From: Natronococcus sp. AD-5
GTDB taxonomy: Archaea; Halobacteriota; Halobacteria; Halobacteriales; Natrialbaceae
NCBI RefSeq assembly: GCF_030734285.1
Contig: NZ_CP132294.1
Span: 2,542,001-2,606,000 of the forward strand
DNA length: 64,000 nucleotides
Direction: 5' to 3'
The notes under the pieces are model-generated. The model ran no database searches and was not told the origin of the DNA. It was given only the letters and a program-made list of their open reading frames with translations. Numbering within the stretch: the first letter of the stretch is position 1; every line of letters starts with the position of its first letter. The position numbers and the translations under genes are program-made. Positions 34,825 through 43,821 of this stretch are shown in pieces.

Positions 34825-35679
34825 ATGAGCAGGTCACATTGGCTCGAGTTGGCCAGCGACGTCACGGCCGTCGCTCGAGAGCGGCAACTCAGCGTCAAAT
34901 CCGCGGGGCTGGCCTACCACGCGTTCAACACGCTCGTCCCGCTCGTCATCCTCGTCCTCGTCGGTGCGACGCTCGTCGACGCACTCGAGCCGATCCTCCG
35001 GGCGCTCGAGTCGGCGACCGGCCTCGAGGGAGCGGTGACCGAAGACGGAATCGAGGAGGCAGCCGGAACCGCCGGCGATCGGGTGCGAGCGGCGTCGCTC
35101 GCGCTCGTGATCCTGCTGTGGAGCGCGGCCCGACTGTTCCAGGCGGTTAACAGCGCATTTACCGACGTGTACGACTCCCGGGACGACCAGTCCTACGTGG
35201 GTAACGTCGTCACCGTGACCGCCGTGACCGTCGTCAACGCCGTGCTCCTGACGGCGACGTTCGCGCTCGGAGTCGCCCTGGTGAGCGTCGTCGGCGTGAG
35301 CCTCCCGGTGCGGGCCGGCGGAATGCCGGCGGCCGTCGGGAGCGCCGTCGTTCTCGCCGCGGTCCTTCCGGGCGTGTTCTTCCCGATGTACTACCTGTTT
35401 CCGCAAGCCGACGTCTCGGCGGCCGAGGTGCTCCCCGGAACGGCGTTCGCCGCGCTCTCGTGGACGATCCTCGGCGCCGGGTTTCGTCTCTACGTCGTCA
35501 CCTCCGAGAGCGTCGCGCTCTTCGGCGTCGCCGGCGCGATCCTGTTGATCCTGACGTGGGTCTACCTCGGCGGCCTCTGTCTGCTCCTGGGAGCCGTTTT
35601 CAACGCGGTTCTGGCCGACCGCGTCGATCCCGAAGAGGAGTGGGCACCGATGCGAGAGGTGTGGCTGGAAGACGCCTGA
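34825..35679 (+). CDS. YihY/BrkB-family inner-membrane protein
   Basis: A 284-residue polytopic protein of the YihY/virulence-factor BrkB family (formerly mislabelled RNase BN). Segments include LAYHAFNTLVPLVILVLVGATL (about 29-50), SAARLFQAVNSAFTDVYD (about 95-112), AFAALSWTILGAGFRLYV, and ILLILTWVYLGGLCLLLGAVFNAVL (about 231-255). Six membrane helices are expected. Its cellular role is unknown; it is followed convergently by a secreted protein. Confidence 0.9.
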   Translation: MSRSHWLELASDVTAVARERQLSVKSAGLAYHAFNTLVPLVILVLVGATLVDALEPILRALESATGLEGAVTEDGIEEAAGTAGDRVRAASLALVILLWSAARLFQAVNSAFTDVYDSRDDQSYVGNVVTVTAVTVVNAVLLTATFALGVALVSVVGVSLPVRAGGMPAAVGSAVVLAAVLPGVFFPMYYLFPQADVSAAEVLPGTAFAALSWTILGAGFRLYVVTSESVALFGVAGAILLILTWVYLGGLCLLLGAVFNAVLADRVDPEEEWAPMREVWLEDA

Positions 35680-35718
35680 CCGTCGCGTCGAGAACGCGGC
35701 GGAGCGGGCAGACCCGGA

Positions 35719-36453
35719 CTAGCTGTCCGCGTCTTCGGGAACGATCCGAATGCTGCCGATTTCGGTCTCCTCGCCGATAGTAGCCGTCCACTCGTAGTAG
35801 CCCGCGCCGAGCTCCTCGACGGTGTAGACGTACCGAGATTCGCGGGGCTCCAGTTCGAGCGGAATCGTCTCCCTCTCGTCGCCGATTTCGAAGAGTAACT
35901 CCGTTTCGACGGCGTCGTAGTGGTAGTTCACCACGGTCGCGTCGAACCCGATCGGAATCGTCTCCCGGGGATCCTCGACGTGAACGACCGCCTCCCCGTC
36001 CTCGCGGTTCCAGCTGTGAACCGCGAGGTGGAACCCCTCGTTGCTGCCCTCGTAGCCGTCGTCGGCCTCGACCGTCAGCGCGCCGACCACCGTCTCGTCG
36101 CCGGCCATCACGGTCCACTCGTGTTTGCCCAGGCCGAGACTTCGGGGATCGAACGACTGTCGGACGCTCCCGCTCTCGCCCGGGTCGAGCTCGAGGACGT
36201 CGAGTTCCTCGTCGAAGTGCGCGATTTCGAGGAAAATAGGCACCGAGACCGGTTCGTCGCCGCAATTCCGTACCGATATTTGAACGGCCGTGTTCCCCAG
36301 ATCGACGTGCGTCACCTCGTCCGCGTGCACGTCGAGTTCGAGTTCCTGGTCGCCCGTATCGTCCGCCCCGGCCGCGCCGCGCGAGGCGAGAACGCCGCCG
36401 GGCAGCAGCGTCGCGCTGCCCGCGATCACCGATCGCCTGTTTTGTTTTCCCAT
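35719..36453 (-). CDS. Tat-exported protein with two CARDB-like domains (paralogue A)
   Basis: A 244-residue exported protein. MGKQNRRSVIAGSATLL is a twin-arginine signal; there is no lipobox, so it may be released or cell-wall associated. Two Ig-like domains follow: about 40-135 (VQISVRNCGDEPVSVPIFLEI...GKHEWTVMAGDETVVGAL) and 140-240 (TVVNYHYDAVETELLFEIGD...GYYEWTATIGEETEIGSI). ATG 36453 is chosen because it gives the Tat motif. It is a diverged tandem copy of the gene at 36669-37478. Function unknown, probably binding or structural. Confidence 0.8.
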   Translation of the reverse strand: MGKQNRRSVIAGSATLLPGGVLASRGAAGADDTGDQELELDVHADEVTHVDLGNTAVQISVRNCGDEPVSVPIFLEIAHFDEELDVLELDPGESGSVRQSFDPRSLGLGKHEWTVMAGDETVVGALTVEADDGYEGSNEGFHLAVHSWNREDGEAVVHVEDPRETIPIGFDATVVNYHYDAVETELLFEIGDERETIPLELEPRESRYVYTVEELGAGYYEWTATIGEETEIGSIRIVPEDADS

Positions 36454-36668
36454 GCCGCGCCCATTTTTGCCCGCCCGTATTTCTCTATCACTTTCACAAT
36501 AATGGTGAGTATAACGGACGAACGGAATCGAAAGAGAGAGCGTCCGCCGTTCCGATCGCTGGTCTCGGTCGGTCCGAGTACGCCCGCGATCGTACGAATC
36601 ACCGGCACCGGCGACGCTCGGTGATGCCGGCGTCGAGCGCGAGACGCGGGGAGCGAACCGCTCGTTGG

Positions 36669-37478
36669 TCAGCAGACGACCAGCGTGCCGGTCTCGGTTT
36701 CCTCGTCGAGGGTAACGGTCCACTCGTATTTGCCTTCCTCGAGTTCGACCGTCTCGGAAAGGTACGTGGACTCGCGACCGTCCAGGTCGACGGTGATCGG
36801 CGCGCGTTCGTCGGCGATCTCGAACGTGCCGACCGCCGAAACGGGGTCGTCCCCGTGGTTGAAGATCGTCATGTTACAGCCGATTCGAGCGGTGGTATCG
36901 CCGTCCTGGATTCGGACGGTCGCGCCGTCGATGAGGTGCACCGTCAACTCGAGATCGTCACGGTTCTCGTCGTAGTCGTCGGTGGATTCGACGCTCACCG
37001 TGCCGGTTTCGACCGCGTCGCCGGCGGTAACGGTCCAGTCGTGGTCGCCAGAACCGAGGGTTCTGGCCTCGAGACTCGCGTACGCGTCCCCGCTCTCGCC
37101 CGGATCCAACTCGAGGGTTTCGAGTGCGTCGTAGACGTGTTCGGTCTCGAGGACGACCGGCACCGTGACCGAATCGTCACCGCGGTTCGTCACCGTCACG
37201 AGGAAGTCCGCGTAGCCTTCCGTGACGGACGTCGACTCGGTCGCGGAGACCGACATCTCGAGTTCGTCCGCGGTACCGTCGTCCTCGTTCTCGCCTGGCT
37301 GGTTTTCGCTCGTGTTCATACGTTCGTCTTCGCTCTCGTTCGCATTCTCACTCGGGGCGTCCTCACTCGCGTCCGTGTCGTCGTCTCGTGCGCCCACGGA
37401 CGTAAGCGATGCGAGTGCGCCACCGAACAGTAGCGTCGTCCCTCCCGCGATCAGACTCCGTCTATTGTGGTCCGACAT
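36669..37478 (-). CDS. Tat-exported protein with two CARDB-like domains (paralogue B)
   Basis: A 269-residue paralogue of the downstream gene. MSDHNRRSLIAGGTTLLFGG is a Tat signal, followed by a long Asp/Glu/Ser/Asn linker (32-70) absent from paralogue A. The two Ig-like domains keep the same landmarks (LVTVTNRGDDSVTVPVVLE, GDHDWTVTAGDAVETGTVSV, CNMTIFNHGDDPVSAVGTFE, GKYEWTVTLDEETETGTLVV). It ends with a free cysteine. A GC-rich imperfect hairpin at 36602-36630 may end its transcript. Tandem duplication followed by divergence is evident. Confidence 0.8.
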   Translation of the reverse strand: MSDHNRRSLIAGGTTLLFGGALASLTSVGARDDDTDASEDAPSENANESEDERMNTSENQPGENEDDGTADELEMSVSATESTSVTEGYADFLVTVTNRGDDSVTVPVVLETEHVYDALETLELDPGESGDAYASLEARTLGSGDHDWTVTAGDAVETGTVSVESTDDYDENRDDLELTVHLIDGATVRIQDGDTTARIGCNMTIFNHGDDPVSAVGTFEIADERAPITVDLDGRESTYLSETVELEEGKYEWTVTLDEETETGTLVVC

Positions 37479-37637
37479 ATTTCACCCATCACCGAACCCG
37501 TATGTCACTATCACCATCATATCGTCTGTTGAAAGGAGTGAAACAATCGGTATATGATAGTTATCGGAGCGTTATTCGTCCCCGCTCGTCCCCGAACAAA
37601 AGCGTTTAAACTGCCGATTCGGATCCTTCAAGTCTCG

Positions 37638-38294
37638 CTACCGGTCAGCACCGTGAAACGCGGCGTGGATCGCCCGTGCTCGCGTCTCGCCGACGCCGTC
37701 GATCCGCTCGAGGTCGGAGACGCTCGCCTCGAGTAACTCCGCGACGGTCGGATACGCCTCGTACAGCGTCGCCGCGAGTTCGGGTCCGATCCCCTCGATG
37801 CAGCCGTACATCTGCTTCGTCGTCGGTTCGCGACGGCTCGGCACCGACCCGACGGGGAGCGGTCGCCGGGAGGGCTCCTCCGCGTGCTTGCGTCCGAGAC
37901 GGACCGCGAAGTCGACGAGCCGCCGCCGATCCGTACAGGGGATGACCGGAACCGCCTGCCGGGCCGTGATCGAGGCTATCGAGCCCCGGATCGCGGCCGG
38001 TTCGACGCCCGTCCGCAAGGACTCGAGATCGGTGAAGTCCCCCTCGAGGAGGACGTAGGCGTGGTCGTAGGTCGCGACCAGTCGCTCGAGTTGCTCGTGG
38101 AGATTGGGGCCGGCGCGACCCATGACGCCGTTGACGTAATCTCGGGGCGTTTTCCGCTCGACTGCGACCGATCCGATGACGAGATCGCCGGCGGGGAGCC
38201 GATCGATCGCGACGTCCGAGACGTCGGCGTGGCTCCGGACGGCCTCGATCAGTCGGGCGGGTTCCCGATCGTCGACGGTAACCGCAACGCGCAT
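37638..38294 (-). CDS. XPF/ERCC4-type nuclease with helix-hairpin-helix, no helicase
   Basis: A 218-residue structure-specific endonuclease. The ERCC4 catalytic motif is E46-R47-K48 with D52 (VERKTPRDYVNGV), supported by D9-R10-E11 near the start. The C-terminal HhH pair (about 164-206: IEGIGPELAATLYEAYPTVAE, IDGVGETRARAIHAAF) binds the DNA junction. Archaeal Hef carries a helicase before this module; here the start at ATG 38294 leaves only nuclease plus HhH, as in the crenarchaeal short form. It would cut flaps or stalled forks. It is divergent from the Bat-like regulator. Confidence 0.9.
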   Translation of the reverse strand: MRVAVTVDDREPARLIEAVRSHADVSDVAIDRLPAGDLVIGSVAVERKTPRDYVNGVMGRAGPNLHEQLERLVATYDHAYVLLEGDFTDLESLRTGVEPAAIRGSIASITARQAVPVIPCTDRRRLVDFAVRLGRKHAEEPSRRPLPVGSVPSRREPTTKQMYGCIEGIGPELAATLYEAYPTVAELLEASVSDLERIDGVGETRARAIHAAFHGADR

Positions 38295-38467
38295 ACGAAC
38301 GTATTTCGGCCTCGACCCGGGAACGGTTATCGATTCGAAGCGGCGAAGACCGGTCCCTTCTGTCAGCACGGACAGCTCCGCTGTCGGCTGTACCTGGGCG
38401 CCGGATTCGTCGAACGGTCGCGGCGAATCCACTACACTGACTTACAGCCGGCGTATAGTAACAACGA

Positions 38468-41380
38468 ATGGCTCCCGAACGGACTCGCGACGACGCCCGT
38501 CTTCTCGTCGTCGAACCCGCCTCTGCGGGCGAGAAGACGGCCACGATCACGGAGCGAGCACGCGAGGTCGACGCCGACGTGCGCTCGGTCGCGAGCGCGC
38601 AGGCGGCGCTCGAGTCCCTCGAGCCGAACGCGACCGATTGCGTCGTGAGCGCTCACGAACTGGGGACGGCGGACGGCCTCGACCTGCTCGAGACGATTCG
38701 AGACCGCGAACCGGACCTGCCGGTCGTGCTCGCGCCGGCGAACGGCGACGAGACCCTCGCCGGCGACGCGATCGCCGCGGGCGTCACCGAGTACGTGCCC
38801 CGCGAGCGCCGGGACTCGCTCGGCGCGGCGATCGAGCGCGCGATCTCGCAGGGCCGGGCGGACCGAATCGCGCAGGAGCGCGCCCGCCAGTTCGAGTCCA
38901 TCTTCGAGGATCCGGACACGTACTCGTGGGTGCTCGAGCCCGACGGACGCGTTCGCCGGACGAACGCGGGTGCCCTCGAGGCGATCGACGGGACCGAGAG
39001 CGACGTTCGGGGCCGTCCGTTCTGGACGCTTCCCTGGTGGGAACGCACCGAAGACGGAGGGGAGGCGATTCGGACCGCGGTCGAGCGGGCGGCGAACGGA
39101 ACGGTCGCACACCGAGAGCTGACCCGGACGGCGCCGCCGGGGGCTGCCGAACGCGACCGGATCGACGCGGAGGGGGCGCGGACGTTCGAGGTAACGGTAC
39201 GGCCGGTGCGAGACGAGACCGGAGCGGTCGTCTCGCTGTTCGCCCAGGCGACCGACGTCACCGAGCGCGTCCGGCTCGAGGCGGAGCTTCGGGAGTCCGA
39301 GGAACTCCACCGGGTGACGCTCAACAACATGACCGACACCGTCCTCATCACCGACGACGACGGCGCGTTCACCTACGTCTGTCCGAACGTCCACTTCATC
39401 TTCGGCTACACCGACGACGAGATCCGCGAGATGGGATCGATCGACGACCTGCTCGCGCCGGAGCTGTTCGACCGCGAGGAACTCGCCGAGGAGGGCGTCC
39501 TGACGAACATCGAGTGTACGGCGACGGACAAGGCGGGACGGGAGCACACCCTGCTGGTCAACGTCCGCGAGGTGTCGATTCAGGACGGGACGATCCTCTA
39601 CAGCTGCCGCGACGTCACCAAGCGCAAGCGCCGCGAGGAGGCGCTGACGGCGCTCCACCGGACCGCTCGAGCATCGCTCTACGCGGAAACGGACCGCGAA
39701 ATCGCCGACCGCATCGTCGCGGACGGCACGGACGTGCTCGACCTGGAGGCCAGCGCGGCCTTCCGCTTCGACACCGACGAGAACGTGTTGCGACCGGTCG
39801 CGTCCTCGCCCGGGATGGACCGGCTGCACGGACCGCTGCCGACCAGACGAGCGAACGACGAGAGCATCCCGGGCCAGGTCTTCGTCGAGGGCGAGCCCCG
39901 ATTCTTCGCGGACGTCCACGAGTCGCCGACGCTGTCGAATCGGACCACGGACCTCCGAAGCGCCGGCTTCGTGCCCCTGGGAGATCACGGCGTCTTCGTC
40001 GCCGGCTCGCCCGAGGCCGACGCCTTCGACGACGTCTCGAGAGAGCTGACCGACCTGCTGGCGGCGACGGCGGAGGCGGCGCTCGATCGAGTCGAACGGG
40101 AACGGACCCTGCGCGAACGCGACCGGGAGCTCAAGCGCCGGAACCGCCAGCTCACCCGGCTCAACCAGGTGAACGAGATCATTAGGGAGATCGACGCCGC
40201 GCTGGTCAAGGCGGAGACGCGCGACGAGATCGAACGCGCCGTCTGCGAGCGGCTCACGACGGCCGAGCGCTTCGCCTTCGCCTGGATCGGCACGGTCGAC
40301 GCCGCCGGCGAGCGCCTCGAGTCGAACGCCCACGACGGCGCCGGTCGGGGCCAGGAGTACCTCGACGGCGCCTCGTTCTCGCTCGCGGACGCGACCGAAC
40401 CCGCGGCCCGGACGGCGGCCACGCGCGAGGTGACCGTGGTCTCGAACGTCGTCGACCGCCTCCACGACGAGCCGTGGCGAAAGGTCGCGCTCTCGCGGGA
40501 TTACCAGTCGGCGATCGGCGTCCCGCTCGCGTACGACGAGTTCACCTACGGCGTCCTGACGGTGTACGCCGACCGGCCCGACGCGTTCGACGAGACCACG
40601 CGCGCGGTCCTCGCGGAACTCGGCGAGACGATCGCCTCCGCGATCGCCGCGGTCGAGCGCAAGCGCGCGCTGCTGACCGACTCGCGGACGCGCCTCGAGT
40701 TCGACGTGAACGACGACGGCTTCGTCTTCGCGCGCCTCGCGCGCCGGGCCGACTGCGTGCTCTCGTTCGACGGCGGCGTCCGCCAGCACGACGACCGGAT
40801 CTCCGTGTTCGTGACGGTCGACGGTGCGCCGGTGGCCGACGTCGCGACCGCCGCCGCCGACCTCGTCGCCGTCGAGGACGTTCGGGTCATCAGCGACGAG
40901 CGAAGCGGCGACGAGCCCGGCGGGACGGTGCTCCTCGAGCTCGCCCAGCCGTTTCTGGCGCTCCGGCTCGCGGATCACGGGGTCGTCCTGCGCCGCATCG
41001 AGGCGACGCCGGAGGGCGCACAGCTCGTCGTCGACGTCCCGAGCGCCGTCAACCCGAGCGGCAGCGTCGACGTCGTCTCGAACGCCTTCGCGGACGTCGA
41101 ACTCCGGTCGAAACGGACCGTGGAACGGACCTCGCCTCGCGACCTGCACTCGGAGCTGGTCGACCGGCTGACGGAGCGACAGCTCGAGGTCGTCCAGATG
41201 GCCTACTACGGCGGCTACTTCGAATCCCCGCGCGAGCGATCCGGCGAGGACGTCGCGGAGACGCTCGACATCTCCCCGGCCGCGTTCTACCGCCACATTA
41301 GGAGCGTCCAGCGTTCGCTCTTCGCGGCCCTGTTCGAGGAGGCCGGGCTCCCGGCCGACGTCGCACCAGGGGTTGAATAG
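38468..41380 (+). CDS. Bat-type regulator: pseudo-receiver, PAS, GAF and HTH_10 domains
   Basis: A 970-residue cytosolic sensor-regulator. Residues 10-120 look like a response receiver but the phosphate-accepting aspartate position is A62 (CVVSAHELGTADGLDLL). PAS domains follow at about 135-275 and 285-395, GAF domains at about 395-550 and 575-735, then the bacterioopsin-activator domain (740-890) and C-terminal HTH_10 (about 905-955: LTERQLEVVQMAYYGG...VAETLDISPAAFYRHIRSVQRSL). A coiled stretch (555-580) links the GAFs. It probably integrates light, oxygen or redox cues into transcription. The target genes are not deducible. Confidence 0.88.
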   Translation: MAPERTRDDARLLVVEPASAGEKTATITERAREVDADVRSVASAQAALESLEPNATDCVVSAHELGTADGLDLLETIRDREPDLPVVLAPANGDETLAGDAIAAGVTEYVPRERRDSLGAAIERAISQGRADRIAQERARQFESIFEDPDTYSWVLEPDGRVRRTNAGALEAIDGTESDVRGRPFWTLPWWERTEDGGEAIRTAVERAANGTVAHRELTRTAPPGAAERDRIDAEGARTFEVTVRPVRDETGAVVSLFAQATDVTERVRLEAELRESEELHRVTLNNMTDTVLITDDDGAFTYVCPNVHFIFGYTDDEIREMGSIDDLLAPELFDREELAEEGVLTNIECTATDKAGREHTLLVNVREVSIQDGTILYSCRDVTKRKRREEALTALHRTARASLYAETDREIADRIVADGTDVLDLEASAAFRFDTDENVLRPVASSPGMDRLHGPLPTRRANDESIPGQVFVEGEPRFFADVHESPTLSNRTTDLRSAGFVPLGDHGVFVAGSPEADAFDDVSRELTDLLAATAEAALDRVERERTLRERDRELKRRNRQLTRLNQVNEIIREIDAALVKAETRDEIERAVCERLTTAERFAFAWIGTVDAAGERLESNAHDGAGRGQEYLDGASFSLADATEPAARTAATREVTVVSNVVDRLHDEPWRKVALSRDYQSAIGVPLAYDEFTYGVLTVYADRPDAFDETTRAVLAELGETIASAIAAVERKRALLTDSRTRLEFDVNDDGFVFARLARRADCVLSFDGGVRQHDDRISVFVTVDGAPVADVATAAADLVAVEDVRVISDERSGDEPGGTVLLELAQPFLALRLADHGVVLRRIEATPEGAQLVVDVPSAVNPSGSVDVVSNAFADVELRSKRTVERTSPRDLHSELVDRLTERQLEVVQMAYYGGYFESPRERSGEDVAETLDISPAAFYRHIRSVQRSLFAALFEEAGLPADVAPGVE

Positions 41381-41485
41381 TGAACCCCTTCCGAACGACG
41401 ACGCTAGTTATCTGACGGACATCCTCAACCTAATATCCCTATTATTGTTCATACACGACGCTCCGATCCACTCGTCGTGCCCACC

Positions 41486-41626
41486 ATGAAAGACGTTGAA
41501 CTCGACCCGAGCGAGGAATCGACCTACGAGTGCTTCAACTGCGGGACCGTCGTGCGGGCGTCGGCGCCGGGCGCCTGTCCCGACTGCGGCGCCGACATGC
41601 GTAATCGTCAGACGCCGCTCGAGTGA
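41486..41626 (+). CDS. Rubrerythrin-like zinc-ribbon micro-protein
   Basis: A 46-residue protein from ATG 41486: [20 protein letters not shown] followed by a second knuckle CPDCG. C16-C19 and C31-C34 form a rubredoxin/zinc-ribbon site of the kind annotated as rubrerythrin-like in haloarchaea. Its stop lies two bases before the gdhB ATG, so the two are almost certainly cotranscribed. Its role beside glutamate dehydrogenase is unknown. Confidence 0.8.
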   Translation: MKDVELDPSEESTYECFNCGTVVRASAPGACPDCGADMRNRQTPLE

Positions 41627-41628
41627 CG

Positions 41629-42933
41629 ATGAGCTCACAGCAGCGTTCTACCCCACCTACAGCCGACGCGCCGACCTCGGAGACCGCCGAGTCGGAGACG
41701 GCGCTCGAGACCGCACGCGGACAGCTGCATCGCGCCACGACCCACCTGGAACTCGACGATACCGTTCTCGAGCGGCTCGAGCACCCGGCGAAGGTCCACG
41801 AGGTGACGCTTCCCCTCGAGCGCGACGACGGCTCGGTCGAGATGTTCACGGGCTACCGCGCCCAGCACGACAGCGTCCGCGGCCCGTTCAAGGGCGGACT
41901 GCGGTACCATCCGGCGGTCACGCGCGACGAGTGCGTGGGGCTCGCGATGTGGATGACCTGGAAGTGCGCCGTTATGGATCTCCCCTTCGGCGGCGCGAAA
42001 GGCGGAATCGTCGTCGATCCCAAATCGCTGAGCGACGACGAGAAGGAGCGGCTCACCCGCCGGTTCGCCCAGGAAATCCGAGAGGTGATCGGGCCGACCA
42101 AAGACATCCCCGCCCCGGACATGGGAACCGATCCGCAGACGATGGCCTGGCTGATGGACGCCTACAGCATGCAGGAGGGGGAGACGATTCCCGGCGTCGT
42201 CACCGGTAAACCCCCCGCCATCGGCGGCAGCTACGGCCGCGAGGAAGCCCCCGGTCGCAGCGTCGCCATCGTCACGCGCGAGACCTGCGCGTACTACGGT
42301 TCGCCCCTCGAAGAAACGACCGTCGCCGTCCAGGGGTTCGGGAGCGTCGGCGCGAACGCCGCCCGCCTGCTCGAGGAGTGGGGCGCGACCGTCGTCGCCG
42401 TCAGCGACGTCAACGGCGCCGTCTACGACCCCGCCGGGGTCGACGTGGCCGCGATCCCCTCCCACGACGAAGAGCCCGAGGCGGTCACCGGAAACGCCGA
42501 CGGCACCCGGATCTCGAACGCGGAGCTCCTGGAGCTCGACGCGGACGTGTTGATCCCCGCCGCGGTCGGCAACGTCCTCACCGAGGACAACGCCGACGAC
42601 GTGCGGGCCGACCTCGTCGTCGAGGGAGCCAACGGGCCGACGACGTTCGCCGCCGACTCGATCCTCGCCGAGCGCGGAATCCACGTGCTGCCGGACATCC
42701 TCGCCAACGCCGGCGGGGTGACGGTGAGCTACTTCGAGTGGCTCCAGGACATCAACCGCCGGAAGTGGAGCGCGGAGCGAGTCAACGAGGAACTCGAGGC
42801 CGAGATCGTCGGTGCCTGGAACGACCTCCGCGAGGAAGTCGAGACGCGGGACGTCTCCTGGCGGGACGCGGCCTACGTCGTCGCGCTCTCGCGGATCGCC
42901 GCCGCGCACGAGGCGCGCGGGCTCTGGCCCTGA
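41629..42933 (+). CDS. gdhB: Glutamate dehydrogenase GdhB
   Basis: A 434-residue Glu/Leu/Phe/Val dehydrogenase, interconverting glutamate and 2-oxoglutarate plus ammonia. KGGLRYHP (88-95) and the catalytic K124 in PFGGAKGG are present, as is the Rossmann motif [18 protein letters not shown] 41629 is preferred; a GTG six bases upstream overlaps the previous stop. The N-terminal 25 residues are a Ser/Thr/Glu-rich tail common in haloarchaeal homologues. Cofactor specificity is not certain from sequence. Confidence 0.94.
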   Translation: MSSQQRSTPPTADAPTSETAESETALETARGQLHRATTHLELDDTVLERLEHPAKVHEVTLPLERDDGSVEMFTGYRAQHDSVRGPFKGGLRYHPAVTRDECVGLAMWMTWKCAVMDLPFGGAKGGIVVDPKSLSDDEKERLTRRFAQEIREVIGPTKDIPAPDMGTDPQTMAWLMDAYSMQEGETIPGVVTGKPPAIGGSYGREEAPGRSVAIVTRETCAYYGSPLEETTVAVQGFGSVGANAARLLEEWGATVVAVSDVNGAVYDPAGVDVAAIPSHDEEPEAVTGNADGTRISNAELLELDADVLIPAAVGNVLTEDNADDVRADLVVEGANGPTTFAADSILAERGIHVLPDILANAGGVTVSYFEWLQDINRRKWSAERVNEELEAEIVGAWNDLREEVETRDVSWRDAAYVVALSRIAAAHEARGLWP

Positions 42934-43074
42934 GCCGCGAACTCGCCGTCGGTACGGCGGCTCGATCCGGTTTCCGTCCCCTGGAAGGCAGTCCAGTCGG
43001 TCCCCGCCGGCGCTACTCGGGCGAGAACGACGGGAGACGCGCTATTTCTATCGAGCCTCGGGCTCTCGAGCCGG

Positions 43075-43707
43075 CTACCGATCGCTCCCCTCGAGGTACT
43101 CGATCGCCTCCTCGTCGCTCACCTGCCCGAAGTTTCGATAGAACTGCCCGACCGCCCGGAAGCTCGCGGGGGTCTGAAGCGAGATCACGTCGTCGGCTTC
43201 GCGCTTCAGCGTCTCGATCGAGTCGGGCGACCCCACGGGAACCGCGAGCGCGACGTGCTCGGCCCCGGAATCTCGCACCTGCCGGAGGCAGGCGGTCGCG
43301 GTCGCGCCGGTCGCGACGCCGTCGTCGACGACGACGACGCGCTTCCCCTCGAGATCGGGCAGGCCCGACGTCTCGCGGTATCGATCGGCTTTCTGCCGGG
43401 CGTTCTCGGCCTCCTCGTCGCGGACGTCTTCGAGGTACCCCTCCGAGATTCCCAGTCGGTCGATGAGCTCCTCGTTTCGCCAGACGCTGCCGTCGCTCGC
43501 GACCGCGCCGATCGCCAGTTCGGGGTTGCTCGGCGCGCCCATCTTCCTCGCGACGACGACGTCGAGGTCGGCCTCGAGCGCGTCGGCGACCGGTCGAGCC
43601 ACCGGTAACGCGCCGCGCGGAATCCCGAGGACGATATTGGCCTCGAGCCCGCGGCGCTCGAGTTCCGCTGCGAGCTGGTCGCCGGCGTCGGTTCGATCCG
43701 CGAACAT
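43075..43707 (-). CDS. Phosphoribosyltransferase-family protein
   Basis: A 210-residue type I PRTase fold. The PRPP-binding loop is VVVVDDGVATGATATA (124-139), with NIVLGIPRGALPVARPVA (24-41) and ARKMGAPSNPELAIGAVA (53-70) before it. Proteins of this group (often called erythromycin-esterase-associated or DUF-type PRTases) may salvage bases or act as regulators. ATG 43707 is preferred over one 72 nt upstream that would add a Val/Tyr-rich stretch. An inverted repeat GTATGC-N9-GCATAC lies 25-45 bp upstream. Confidence 0.85.
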   Translation of the reverse strand: MFADRTDAGDQLAAELERRGLEANIVLGIPRGALPVARPVADALEADLDVVVARKMGAPSNPELAIGAVASDGSVWRNEELIDRLGISEGYLEDVRDEEAENARQKADRYRETSGLPDLEGKRVVVVDDGVATGATATACLRQVRDSGAEHVALAVPVGSPDSIETLKREADDVISLQTPASFRAVGQFYRNFGQVSDEEAIEYLEGSDR

Positions 43708-43731
43708 GGTCGTCCCTACGTCGGCCACGTA

Positions 43732-43752
43732 GTATGCCTTGACGTAGCATAC
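43732..43752. promoter_or_regulatory. Inverted repeat upstream of the PRTase gene
   Basis: GTATGC and GCATAC, a perfect 6-bp inverted repeat with a 9-bp spacer, lie 25-45 bp before ATG 43707 on the complement, where the TATA box and BRE are expected. A repressor dimer bound there would block transcription. No regulator gene is adjacent, so the role is conjecture. Confidence 0.3.
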
Positions 43753-43821
43753 GACGGCATCGGTCGTCGACCGGAACACGCTTGCCGAACGGCTACCCCC
43801 TCGCCGAGCGAGGGCGCGCGT

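Noticed and set aside
38432-41296. 954-codon open frame on the minus strand
   Set aside because: Antisense shadow of the Bat-type regulator; low-complexity Arg/Val/Asp sequence and no domain.
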